This document shows, piece after piece, positions 1-7,730 of a stretch of 12,580 nt of DNA; the stretch's first letter is position 1; each line of letters begins with the position of its first letter. This stretch comes from an uncultured Chitinophagaceae bacterium. Its GTDB lineage: Bacteria; Bacteroidota; Bacteroidia; Chitinophagales; Chitinophagaceae. Under the pieces are notes generated by a model. The model worked only from the letters and a program-made list of their open reading frames with translations. It had not been told where the DNA came from and ran no database searches. Position numbers and translations under genes: made by a program. The DNA is taken from the NCBI GenBank assembly GCA_903832075.1, contig CAILAF010000237.1, positions 1 to 12,580 on the forward strand, in the 5' to 3' direction.

Positions 1-7
1 ATACTTC

Positions 8-91
8 TTTCCTACTTTGTTCGGAGATAGTCCACTAATTAGTGGACTATCTCCGAAGGAGTCCAGAAGCAGTCCCGAAGGAAGTAGGAAA
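8..91. repeat. Compound palindromic element (nested inverted repeats)
   Basis: Positions 20-57 are a perfect 38-bp palindrome (arms 20-38 and 39-57, centred on AATT). It is enclosed by a second perfect 10-bp inverted repeat, TTTCCTACTT at 8-17 against AAGTAGGAAA at 82-91. Between the inner palindrome and the right outer arm, the 8-mer CCGAAGGA occurs twice (53-60 and 75-82) and AGTCC recurs at 60-64 and 71-75, echoing 29-33. These copies could pair alternatively with GGACT at 44-48. No gene is seen here. It could be a dispersed REP- or MITE-like repeat, or a strong bidirectional terminator for a gene left of the window. The structure is certain; its identity is not. Confidence 0.8.
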
Positions 92-226
92 TAAAAATCT
101 GTATCTTTTAGCGGAAAGGATTTACAAGAAAAGAAATGCAATGAAAAGAGCGCATCAAAAAAATAAATCAACCTTTCTTTCCTAACAATTCTGATAAACT
201 TAATACACACATACCTTTCCCTATCT

Positions 227-234
227 TATATTTG
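227..234 (+). promoter_or_regulatory. Possible -7 box upstream of ppk1
   Basis: TATATTTG matches the Bacteroidota sigma-ABfr -7 consensus TAnnTTTG exactly and ends 20 bases before the ppk1 ATG, implying a short leader. No convincing TTG -33 element is seen about 19 bp upstream, so this rests on one box in AT-rich DNA. The rest of 92-253 shows no gene or other clear structure. Confidence 0.4.
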
Positions 235-253
235 AATAATACGATTGGCTTTT

Positions 254-2347
254 ATGAGTAAAAAACATTTAATTCCACGAGATATCAGTTGGCTTAGTTT
301 TAATGCAAGGGTTTTGCAGGAAGCCAACGACCCAACTGTTCCTTTACAGCAACGCATTCGTTTTCTGGGAATCTTCTCTAATAATTTAGATGAGTTCTTT
401 CGTGTTCGTGTGGCAACTTTAAAACGCATGATTGAGTTTGCAATAAAAAGAAAGAAACTCAATATGCACATGGAAAATGATCCGCAAAAAGTATTGGATG
501 CCATTCAAATCATTGTATTAAATCAGCAAAATGAATTTAACCGTATTTGGAATGGCATTATGCGTGAACTGAAAAAAGAAAATATTTTTTTAGTTGATGA
601 AAAGCATTTGAATCGTGAACAAAAAAAATATGTAATTAATTTTTTTGACGATCATGTACGCGGTAATGTTATTCCGTTAATGATAGAAAGTTTACCACAA
701 TTGCCATACATACGCGATAAGAGTATTTATCTCGGCGTTGTTATGCGCAAAAAAAAATCGGCTTACGAACAAAAATATGCATTGATTGAAGTACCATCAC
801 GTGCTATTGGTCGTTTTGTTTTATTGCCATCAAAACCAGGCGAACATTATATTATTTTATTGGAAGATGTTATTCGTTTTAATTTACCGAACATCTTTTC
901 TTATTTTGATTATGATGATTTTGAATCACACGTTTTTAAAGTTACCAAAGATGCTGAATTGGATATTGATAATGATGTATCTACCACATTTGTAGAAAAA
1001 ATTGAGAAAGGTTTGAAGAATCGCCGCAAAGGAAAAACAGTTCGCTTTGTGTATGATAAAAATATGAATATCGGTTTACTGGAATATTTAATTCGCAAAT
1101 TAAACCTCAACAAAAAAAGCAATATCATTCCCGGCGGACGTATCCATAACTTCAGGCATTTCATGGATTTTCCTGATGTGTTCAACAAAAAAAGTACACG
1201 CCGCAAACCTTTCACACATCCCGATCTCATCAAAACCATGCGTGTTACAGATGTCATCTTAGAAAAGGATGTGATGTTGCACTTTCCTTATCATTCATTT
1301 AATGCAGTCATTGACTTATTGCGTGAAGCAGCCATGGATCCTGATGTTACTTCTATTAAACTTACTGCTTATCGTTTAGCAGAAAATTCAAGGATCATTA
1401 ATGCATTGATTAATGCAGCACGTAATGGAAAAGAAGTAATTGTTATGCTGGAATTGAAAGCAAGATTTGATGAAGAAGCGAATTTGGAATGGAAAGAAAT
1501 TCTTGAAGAAGAAGGTGTGAAAGTATTGTTGGGTGTACCTAAAATGAAAATACATGCCAAGATATGTGTGATAAAAAAGAGAATAAAAAATAAAATAACA
1601 CAATATGGTTTTGTAAGTACCGGAAATTTAAATGAACAAACCGCAAAAATTTATGGAGATCATTGTTTGCTTACATCGAACAGAAATGTAATGGCAGACA
1701 TCAATCGAATTTTTAAATATTTAGAAAACTGGAAAACAGAAATCCCTTATTTAAAAACCTGTAAAACATTATTGGTTTGTCCTACAAATATGCGAACCGA
1801 AATTATTTCACATATCAACCGTGAAATAAAAAATGCAAAAGCAAAAAAACAGGCAAGTATTACTTTGAAAGTAAATTCATTGAGCGATATTACATTGATT
1901 GAGAAATTATATCAGGCAGCATTGGCAGGTGTTGAAATAAAATTGGTGGTAAGAAGTATTTTCTGTGCATTGATGGAAAATAAAAAGTTTAAAATAAAAC
2001 CAACAGCAATCAGTATTGTGGATGAATATTTAGAACATGCCAGAGTAATGATATTTCATAACAGCGGAAAAGAAAAAGTATTTATTTCATCGGCCGATTG
2101 GATGGTGCGTAACTTAGATCATCGTGTAGAAGCTGCTATTCCCATAAAAGATGAAAATATCATTCAAGAACTAAAAGACATTATCCACATTCAATTAAGA
2201 GATAATGTAAAAGCACGCATTCTGGATAATGAACTTTCTAATAACTATGTATCTTCCACTGGTAAAAGAAAAATACGTTCACAAATTGAAACGTACCATT
2301 ATCTCTACCATAAAACTTTAAAGCCAAGTGCGATTAGCAGCAATTGA
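254..2347 (+). CDS. ppk1: Polyphosphate kinase 1
   Basis: Reversibly transfers the gamma-phosphate of ATP to inorganic polyphosphate; the family forms oligomers, often membrane-associated. The 697-residue product is close to the 688 residues of E. coli Ppk and has the expected order: N-terminal helical domain starting PRDISWLSFNARVL, head domain, then two phospholipase-D-like catalytic domains. His434 in KIHAKICVI fits the autophosphorylated histidine (E. coli His435). His595 in DEYLEHARV fits the second active-site histidine (E. coli His592). SSADWM and RNLDHRVE follow near the C-terminus. The ATG at 254 is chosen because it puts the conserved N-terminus right after a short leader; an in-frame TTG at 245 would add only three residues. 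No Shine-Dalgarno site is visible. The gene overlaps ppx by 20 bp and both are probably on one mRNA. A run of nine A at 749-757 lies in frame and does not break the gene. Confidence 0.95.
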   Translation: MSKKHLIPRDISWLSFNARVLQEANDPTVPLQQRIRFLGIFSNNLDEFFRVRVATLKRMIEFAIKRKKLNMHMENDPQKVLDAIQIIVLNQQNEFNRIWNGIMRELKKENIFLVDEKHLNREQKKYVINFFDDHVRGNVIPLMIESLPQLPYIRDKSIYLGVVMRKKKSAYEQKYALIEVPSRAIGRFVLLPSKPGEHYIILLEDVIRFNLPNIFSYFDYDDFESHVFKVTKDAELDIDNDVSTTFVEKIEKGLKNRRKGKTVRFVYDKNMNIGLLEYLIRKLNLNKKSNIIPGGRIHNFRHFMDFPDVFNKKSTRRKPFTHPDLIKTMRVTDVILEKDVMLHFPYHSFNAVIDLLREAAMDPDVTSIKLTAYRLAENSRIINALINAARNGKEVIVMLELKARFDEEANLEWKEILEEEGVKVLLGVPKMKIHAKICVIKKRIKNKITQYGFVSTGNLNEQTAKIYGDHCLLTSNRNVMADINRIFKYLENWKTEIPYLKTCKTLLVCPTNMRTEIISHINREIKNAKAKKQASITLKVNSLSDITLIEKLYQAALAGVEIKLVVRSIFCALMENKKFKIKPTAISIVDEYLEHARVMIFHNSGKEKVFISSADWMVRNLDHRVEAAIPIKDENIIQELKDIIHIQLRDNVKARILDNELSNNYVSSTGKRKIRSQIETYHYLYHKTLKPSAISSN

Positions 2348-3215
2348 TATTGGAAGTAATGCAGCAAGATTATTAATTGCAGATGTAGTTGATAAAAATA
2401 ATGGCAAAGCAGAATTCAATAAATTGAATTTAATAAGAGTGCCACTGCGCTTAGGGTTCGACGTATTTGAAAACGGTGAGATATCAAAAGTTAAGCGTGG
2501 CATGATTTTGCAAACCATGAAAGCTTACGGGCATTTAATGAAAGTGTATAATGTAGAATACATTAAAGCTTGTGCTACCAGTGCCATGCGCGATGCTGTG
2601 AACAGCGAAGACATTATCAGAAAAGTAAAATTAGAAACAGGTATTGAAATAAAAATAATTACCGGCGATGATGAAGCTTCTTTTATTTATGAAAACCATA
2701 TTGCTGAAAATTTAGACAAGGAGCATTCATACTTATATATTGATGTTGGCGGCGGCAGTACAGAACTTACTTTTTTTGCTGATGGAAAATTGAAATATAA
2801 AGAATCATTTAATATTGGAACCATCCGCTTATTAAAAGGACAAGTTGAAGAAAAAGCCTGGGATGAAATGAAAGATCATTTAAAGAATAATACCAAAAGT
2901 TCTTTACCAATGATTGCCATTGGAAGTGGTGGCAACATCAATAAAATATTTTCACTCAGCAAAAAAAAGGAAGGAAAGCCTTTACCATTAGATCTTTTAA
3001 AAGATTATTATAAAGAATTATCGAACGTTTCATTGGAAGAAAGAAAACGCATTTATAAATTAAGAGAAGACAGAGCTGATGTTATTGTTCCCGCTTTGCA
3101 GATTTATGTTAATGTGATGCGATGGGCCGACATATATGAAATTTATGTTCCTAAAATAGGTTTGGCTGATGGATTAATTCAAAGTTTGTACGAAGAAGTA
3201 AAACAAAAAAAGTAA
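2328..3215 (+). CDS. ppx: Exopolyphosphatase, Ppx/GppA family (short form)
   Basis: Predicted cytoplasmic exopolyphosphatase that removes terminal phosphates from polyphosphate; activity on pppGpp, as in GppA, cannot be excluded. The 295 residues hold the ASKHA-type ATPase fold: phosphate-1 motif AAIDIGSNAARLL at residues 4-16, ACATSAMRDA in the middle, the acidic site GDDEAS with probable catalytic Glu116, phosphate-2 motif DVGGGSTE at 139-146, and AIGSGGN near residue 205. It is much shorter than E. coli Ppx (about 513 residues) because the C-terminal HD-like domains are absent, as in many Bacteroidota homologues. The start must be GTG at 2328: an in-frame TAA sits at 2319-2321 and the conserved motif begins at once. 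The start lies inside the ppk1 end, so translation is probably coupled to ppk1, tying polymer breakdown to synthesis. Confidence 0.9.
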   Translation: MRLAAIDIGSNAARLLIADVVDKNNGKAEFNKLNLIRVPLRLGFDVFENGEISKVKRGMILQTMKAYGHLMKVYNVEYIKACATSAMRDAVNSEDIIRKVKLETGIEIKIITGDDEASFIYENHIAENLDKEHSYLYIDVGGGSTELTFFADGKLKYKESFNIGTIRLLKGQVEEKAWDEMKDHLKNNTKSSLPMIAIGSGGNINKIFSLSKKKEGKPLPLDLLKDYYKELSNVSLEERKRIYKLREDRADVIVPALQIYVNVMRWADIYEIYVPKIGLADGLIQSLYEEVKQKK

Positions 3216-3279
3216 ACGATTCATCTTTTAAATTTATCATAGCTTACCGATTAATGTTCTTTGTTCACCCAAAAACTAA

Positions 3280-3309
3280 TTGTTTCACTTTTAATCCTAA
3301 TTATTTTTG
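3280..3309 (+). promoter_or_regulatory. Bacteroidota-type promoter for the 3328-5966 unit
   Basis: TTG at 3280-3282 is followed after 19 bp by TATTTTTG at 3302-3309, a full match to TAnnTTTG. It lies in the 112-bp gap after ppx and ends 18 bases before the ATG at 3328. This is the best promoter match in the window and suggests that the exported-protein/kinase/regulator unit has its own transcript. Confidence 0.55.
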
Positions 3310-3327
3310 AATCTAAACTCTGCATAT

Positions 3328-4176
3328 ATGAAAAAGTTCTTTGCACTAATGCTTGTTTTTTTTATACTAACATCGTTTAAAAAATTTTCTGTTATACAAT
3401 CCCCCAAGTACTTGTTTACAGCAGACACTGTTAAACAAGCGCATATAATTGATGGCATTATTACTGAATGGCCTGCGGATAAATTTACTGCAGATAAAGA
3501 AACTGAAATTTCTTATGCTGTTGATAATGATGCCTCCCAATTATATGTTGCTTTAAAGATTCCCAATCAACGTACACAATTAAGATTAATGAGAATGGGA
3601 ATGAATGTATTTATTGATATAAAAGGTAAACACAAAGAAGGTACAATGATTGAGTTTCCATTGAAAAGTTCTCCATTAGATGCTGCCGGTGGACAAGGTG
3701 GTGGTTTTGGTGGAGGAAGACAAAGAGATGAGAATGGTGGTGGTGAAGGCAATCGTCCCGATTTCCAAAAAATGAGACAACAATTTGCACCACGTTTATT
3801 TGCAATGAAAATTTCCGGCTTTGAAGAACAACAAGATGAGATGACACTTGGCTTAACCAATGAAAACGGAATTAATATTGCATTTACTTGGGATGAAGCA
3901 AATGTGATGTATATAGAATATGGTATTCCTATTAAATCAATTGGTACAGTTGCTAATCTTAACGGGAAAAAAATAAGTGTTGGATTAAGATTAAATGCAC
4001 CAGCCTCAGCAACAATAGCATCTACTTCATCACAAGTAGTTGCTGTACCTTCAACGATTGGTGCAAGAGGTGGAATTGCAAGACCGATGACAAGTTCTAA
4101 ATCAAACGATGGTGGTAATACTCAAAATTCGATGCAAGAAATAAATATTTGGACCAAATACGACATGAAATTTTAA
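3328..4176 (+). CDS. Exported glycine-rich protein with CBM9/DOMON-like N-terminal region
   Basis: Unnamed 282-residue protein. The N-terminus (MKKFF, then a hydrophobic run to about residue 17) looks like a signal sequence or membrane anchor, though no clear AxA cleavage site is seen. Residues 36-105 read like a family 9 carbohydrate-binding or DOMON-type beta-sandwich: HIIDGIITEWPA, then AVDNDASQLYVALKI, then a stretch ending NVFIDIKGK. Residues 119-145 are low complexity, rich in Gly with Arg, Asn and Glu. Residues 160-282 alternate polar and hydrophobic strands and are Ser/Thr/Ala-rich near the end. The ATG at 3328 gives the signal-like start; a TTG at 3307 would add seven residues and overlap the promoter. 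The kinase gene begins 3 bp after the stop, which suggests a shared mRNA and a possible role as periplasmic partner or output of that system. The ligand is unknown and the fold assignment is moderate. Confidence 0.8.
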   Translation: MKKFFALMLVFFILTSFKKFSVIQSPKYLFTADTVKQAHIIDGIITEWPADKFTADKETEISYAVDNDASQLYVALKIPNQRTQLRLMRMGMNVFIDIKGKHKEGTMIEFPLKSSPLDAAGGQGGGFGGGRQRDENGGGEGNRPDFQKMRQQFAPRLFAMKISGFEEQQDEMTLGLTNENGINIAFTWDEANVMYIEYGIPIKSIGTVANLNGKKISVGLRLNAPASATIASTSSQVVAVPSTIGARGGIARPMTSSKSNDGGNTQNSMQEINIWTKYDMKF

Positions 4177-4179
4177 TAA

Positions 4180-5274
4180 TTGAAGAAGAAAAATAAAATA
4201 TTAATCATCATTGCACATGTTGCAGCATGGGTATGTTTTCTATTACTGCCTTATATTTTTTATCCGCAGCAATCAAATTTACCAGATGCCATCAGTAAAC
4301 ATTTTCATACATCATTAATCGTAAATGATGTTTTTCTAATACTGTTTTATTATTTCAATACATTGGTTTTAATACCACGCCTTTTGTTCAAACAAAAAAG
4401 CATTTGGTATATACTTATTAATGTTGCATGCTTTATTGCTTTTTTATATATCCCGAAAATTATTGTAGATTATATCAGCCCTGAAAATGTAGATGCATTA
4501 CAACAAATGCGGATGCGCAGAATGAATAATCCGCAACCACCACCGCCAAATAATGATGGTTTTAGAAGAAATAGATTTAACTTTTTTCCATGGTCTTATG
4601 CAGTGTTCTTATTGGTCTATACCATTGGTACTTGCATCTCGGTAATGCACCGCTGGCTTCAAACTGAAAGGAACAGACAAGAAACTGAAAATGAAAAATT
4701 AAATACTGAATTATCATTCTTAAAATCGCAAATAAATCCGCATTTCTTTTTCAACACATTGAATAATATTTATTCTTTAGCAGTAGTGAAGAGTGAACAA
4801 ACGGCACCGGCTGTAATGAAGTTATCTTCCATCATGCGATACATTTTAACAGAAACGCAAAGTAATTTTGTACCTATTCAGAATGAAATTGATTTTATTA
4901 AAAACTATATTGACTTACAATTAGTGAGATTAACTGATAAAGTTCATGTTAATTTTATTGCAGAAACTGATAATGAAAATACTCAAATTGCACCATTACT
5001 TTTTATTTCTTTTGTAGAAAATGCATTTAAATATGGCATCAGTACAAAAGAAAAAACATCTATTGATATTAAAATAGTTACATCAAATGATAAAGTTAGT
5101 TTTACTGTAACCAATACCATTGTTAAGGCTGATAACGGAATTATTGATAAAACAGGTATTGGTATTAACAATGTAAAAAGAAGATTGGAATTGTTATATC
5201 CTCATAAATACACACTTTCAGTTGTTGATAATGGAAATGAATTTATTGTTCACTTAGATATTATACTAACATGA
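4180..5274 (+). CDS. Membrane sensor histidine kinase, LytS/YehU type
   Basis: This 364-residue protein should autophosphorylate on His and pass the phosphate to the regulator encoded next. Four probable membrane helices are seen at about residues 7-28, 46-66, 75-95 and 138-157. With the Lys-rich N-terminus inside, the loop at 97-137 faces the periplasm; it carries several Arg and the run PQPPPP. A short charged coiled-coil-like linker (160-180) leads to the His_kinase domain: FLKSQINPHFFFNTLNNIY, with phosphoacceptor His188. The HATPase domain follows, with N box FVENAFKYG (Asn281) and G box TGIGINN (325-331). The start is TTG at 4180, since a TAA lies directly before it in frame and the first internal Met is residue 110. 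The gene starts 3 bp after the exported-protein gene and overlaps the regulator by four bases (ATGA). The signal is unknown. Confidence 0.92.
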   Translation: MKKKNKILIIIAHVAAWVCFLLLPYIFYPQQSNLPDAISKHFHTSLIVNDVFLILFYYFNTLVLIPRLLFKQKSIWYILINVACFIAFLYIPKIIVDYISPENVDALQQMRMRRMNNPQPPPPNNDGFRRNRFNFFPWSYAVFLLVYTIGTCISVMHRWLQTERNRQETENEKLNTELSFLKSQINPHFFFNTLNNIYSLAVVKSEQTAPAVMKLSSIMRYILTETQSNFVPIQNEIDFIKNYIDLQLVRLTDKVHVNFIAETDNENTQIAPLLFISFVENAFKYGISTKEKTSIDIKIVTSNDKVSFTVTNTIVKADNGIIDKTGIGINNVKRRLELLYPHKYTLSVVDNGNEFIVHLDIILT

Positions 5275-5966
5275 TCTCCTGCATAGCGATAGATGATGAA
5301 CCTTTAGCACTTCAATTGATTAATCAATATTGCGAGAAAATACCTTTTTTGCAATTAAAAAAAGTTTTTACCAATCCTGACGAAGCAAAAGAATATTTAC
5401 AAAACAATAAAACAGAATTGATCTTTTTAGATATCCAAATGCCGGATATAAACGGTGTTCAGTTCTATAAAAATTTATCCAATAAACCTGCTGTCATTTT
5501 CACCACTGCATTTAAAGATTATGCTGTTGAAGGTTTTAATGTAGATGCCATAGATTATTTATTGAAGCCTTTTGAATACGATCGTTTTTTAAAAGCTGCC
5601 TATAAAGCGAAAGAATATATTGAGTTTCTTTCTTCACAAGAACTTCAATTGAATTCATTATATGTAAAAGTGAATTACGAGATGATGAAGATCAATTTAA
5701 AAGATATTGATCTGGTTGAAGCTTTAGATGATTATATTAAAATTCACATTAAACCTATGCCTGTACTTACTTTGATGACATTGAAGAACATGCAGGAAAA
5801 ATTACCTCAAAAAGAATTTGTACGCGTTCACCGTTCTTATATTGTTCCATTAAGCAAAGTTGAAAAGTTCAGTAAAAACAAATTAGTGGTAGCAGGAAAA
5901 GAAATTCCAATCGGCAGCAGTTATGCCGATGCTTACGATAAATTGTTAAGTATTGCTAAACAATAA
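5271..5966 (+). CDS. LytTR-family response regulator
   Basis: Cytoplasmic DNA-binding regulator of 231 residues, predicted to receive phosphate from the upstream kinase. The receiver domain spans about residues 1-118: acidic pocket Asp8-Asp9, phosphoacceptor Asp54 in LIFLDIQMPD, Thr78/Thr79 at the end of beta-4, and Lys99 in YLLKPFE. The LytTR domain covers about 128-228, with the characteristic EALDDYIKIHI, the segment FVRVHRSYIVPL and IPIGSSYADAY near the end. The ATG at 5271 overlaps the kinase stop codon as ATGA, a classic coupling arrangement. Family members usually bind pairs of short direct repeats upstream of their targets. Targets cannot be read from this window, though the unit's own upstream region is a candidate. 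Confidence 0.95.
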   Translation: MISCIAIDDEPLALQLINQYCEKIPFLQLKKVFTNPDEAKEYLQNNKTELIFLDIQMPDINGVQFYKNLSNKPAVIFTTAFKDYAVEGFNVDAIDYLLKPFEYDRFLKAAYKAKEYIEFLSSQELQLNSLYVKVNYEMMKINLKDIDLVEALDDYIKIHIKPMPVLTLMTLKNMQEKLPQKEFVRVHRSYIVPLSKVEKFSKNKLVVAGKEIPIGSSYADAYDKLLSIAKQ

Positions 5967-6103
5967 TTTTTTCCCCGATACATTTTATTACTTCACCTAT
6001 TCAATGCTTTACCATAAAGTATCAGATAGTAATTTTATGTCATTCTAAAGCAATTACTTTCTACAAAAATATTTTCTAAGATTTTACATGCAGGGTTACA
6101 TTT

Positions 6104-6144
6104 AAAAGGTACTACTGTTCGTTCTCGATCTGGTATTACCTTTT
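6104..6144 (+). terminator. Weak terminator-like inverted repeat
   Basis: Perfect 8-bp arms AAAAGGTA (6104-6111) and TACCTTTT (6137-6144) enclose 25 bases and run into CTTTTTTG. This may end the two-component transcript or sit in the leader of the dehydrogenase operon. A second inverted repeat, AGTAATT (6028-6034) with AATTACT (6052-6058), lies upstream. The stems are AT-rich and loops long, so stability is doubtful. The rest of the 223-bp gap (5967-6189) shows no gene and no good promoter match. Confidence 0.25.
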
Positions 6145-6189
6145 CTTTTTTGAATTAACCTTACCTTGCAAACCTTAAAACATTTCGCT

Positions 6190-7713
6190 ATGGAATTTCT
6201 TAAACAATTACAAATTGATAAAAATAATTTGGGCGTATCGAGTGGAGTTCAATGGATTAAAACAAATACTTCAATTATTGAAAGCTTCTCTCCTGTTGAT
6301 GGAAAATTAATCGGCAGTGTTGCAACTGCAGATGAAAAATCTTATAAAGAAATTGTTCAAAAAGCAAAAGATGCTTTTATTGAATGGCGAATGTGGCCTG
6401 CACCTAAACGCGGTGAAATTGTAAGACAAGTTGGTGAAGCATTACGCAATAATAAAGAAGCATTGGGAAAATTAGTGAGTTATGAAATGGGAAAGAGTTT
6501 GCAGGAAGGTTATGGTGAAGTGCAAGAGATGATTGACATCTGTGATTTTGCTGTTGGATTATCAAGACAACTGTACGGATTAACCATGCACAGCGAAAGA
6601 AGTAAACACAGAATGTATGAACAATGGCATCCATTAGGTATTGTTGGAATTATTTCTGCATTTAATTTTCCTGTTGCTGTATGGAGCTGGAATGCTGCAT
6701 TGGCATGGGTTTGCGGAAATGTGTGTATTTGGAAGCCAAGTGAGAAAACGCCGTTATGCGGTATTGCTGTTCAAAAAATTGTTGCTGCTGTTTTAGAAAA
6801 AAATAATGTTCCCGAAGGTGTTAATTGTTTAGTACAAGGCGGAAGAGAAATTGGTGAATGGTTAAGTAATGATACAAATATTGCATTAATCAGTGCAACA
6901 GGAAGTACCAGAATGGGCAAAGCCGTTAGTACTGCTGTTGCAGCAAGATTAGGTAAATCCATTTTAGAATTAGGTGGTAACAATGCCATCATCATTTCGC
7001 AACATGCAGATTTAAATATTGCATTAGTTGGTGCATTGTTTGGTGCAGTTGGCACCGCAGGACAACGTTGTACATCAACAAGAAGATTAATCATTCATGA
7101 ATCTGTATATGATGCTTTCAAACAAAAATTGGTTGCTGCTTATCATCAATTAAAAATCGGTGATCCTTTGGATAGTAAAAATCATGTTGGACCATTGATT
7201 GATAAAGATGCAGTTAATCTTTATTTAAAATCGATTGAACAATGTAAACAACAAGGCGGAAAATTTATTGTTGAAGGTGGTGTAATTAATGGTGCCGGTT
7301 ATGAAAGCGGATGTTATGTTAAACCTTGTATTGCAGAAGTAACCAATGAATTACCAATTGTGCAACACGAAACTTTTGCTCCCATTTTATATTTAATGAA
7401 ATATAAAAATGTTAGTGAAGCTATTGCTATTCAGAATAATGTTCCGCAAGGTTTATCCTCTTCTATTTTTACTTTGAATATGAGAGAAGCAGAAGAATTT
7501 TTATCGCATACAGGAAGTGATTGCGGTATTGCCAATGTAAATATTGGAACAAGCGGTGCTGAGATTGGCGGTGCATTTGGTGGTGAAAAAGAAACCGGTG
7601 GCGGACGTGAAAGCGGCAGCGATGCATGGAAAGCTTATATGCGCCGACAAACCAATACAATTAATTGGAGTGATAAACTTCCATTGGCACAGGGAATAGA
7701 ATTTAATTTGTAA
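6190..7713 (+). CDS. ALDH7-type aldehyde dehydrogenase (alpha-aminoadipate semialdehyde/P6C dehydrogenase)
   Basis: NAD(P)-dependent oxidation of an aldehyde; the family member expected here converts alpha-aminoadipate semialdehyde, in equilibrium with piperideine-6-carboxylate, to alpha-aminoadipate in lysine breakdown. The 507-residue protein contains the ALDH7/antiquitin signature GEVQE (109-113) followed by DICDFAVGLSRQLYG, the Rossmann segment AFNFPVAVWSWN, general base Glu260 in LELGGNN, and catalytic Cys294 in GQRCTSTRRL. The C-terminus carries TSGAEIGGAFGGEK, GGGRESGSDAWKAYMRR and LPLAQGIEF, which match my memory of human ALDH7A1 closely, including the Arg just before the catalytic Cys that binds the substrate carboxylate. 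ATG 6190 is preferred; TTG 6166 would add eight residues with no family support. The cupin gene follows after 17 bp. Class is very secure; the exact substrate is inferred from the family. Confidence 0.93.
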   Translation: MEFLKQLQIDKNNLGVSSGVQWIKTNTSIIESFSPVDGKLIGSVATADEKSYKEIVQKAKDAFIEWRMWPAPKRGEIVRQVGEALRNNKEALGKLVSYEMGKSLQEGYGEVQEMIDICDFAVGLSRQLYGLTMHSERSKHRMYEQWHPLGIVGIISAFNFPVAVWSWNAALAWVCGNVCIWKPSEKTPLCGIAVQKIVAAVLEKNNVPEGVNCLVQGGREIGEWLSNDTNIALISATGSTRMGKAVSTAVAARLGKSILELGGNNAIIISQHADLNIALVGALFGAVGTAGQRCTSTRRLIIHESVYDAFKQKLVAAYHQLKIGDPLDSKNHVGPLIDKDAVNLYLKSIEQCKQQGGKFIVEGGVINGAGYESGCYVKPCIAEVTNELPIVQHETFAPILYLMKYKNVSEAIAIQNNVPQGLSSSIFTLNMREAEEFLSHTGSDCGIANVNIGTSGAEIGGAFGGEKETGGGRESGSDAWKAYMRRQTNTINWSDKLPLAQGIEFNL

Positions 7714-7730
7714 ATCATAAAAGATGTAGA

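Noticed and set aside
245..253. TTG start for ppk1 (and similar upstream TTG starts at 3307, 6166 and 8887)
   Set aside because: ATG codons shortly downstream fit the conserved N-terminus or signal peptide better; the extensions lack family support and some overlap likely promoters.
749..757. Run of nine A in ppk1 as a possible phase-variable or slippage site
   Set aside because: Runs of seven to nine A are common in Lys codons across this AT-rich window, and the frame is intact with no alternative product.
3567..3860. Minus-strand Pro/Cys-rich open frame of 97 codons
   Set aside because: It is the antisense reading of the Gly-rich stretch (GGT/GGA codons read as Pro) of the exported protein; no start context or family signature.
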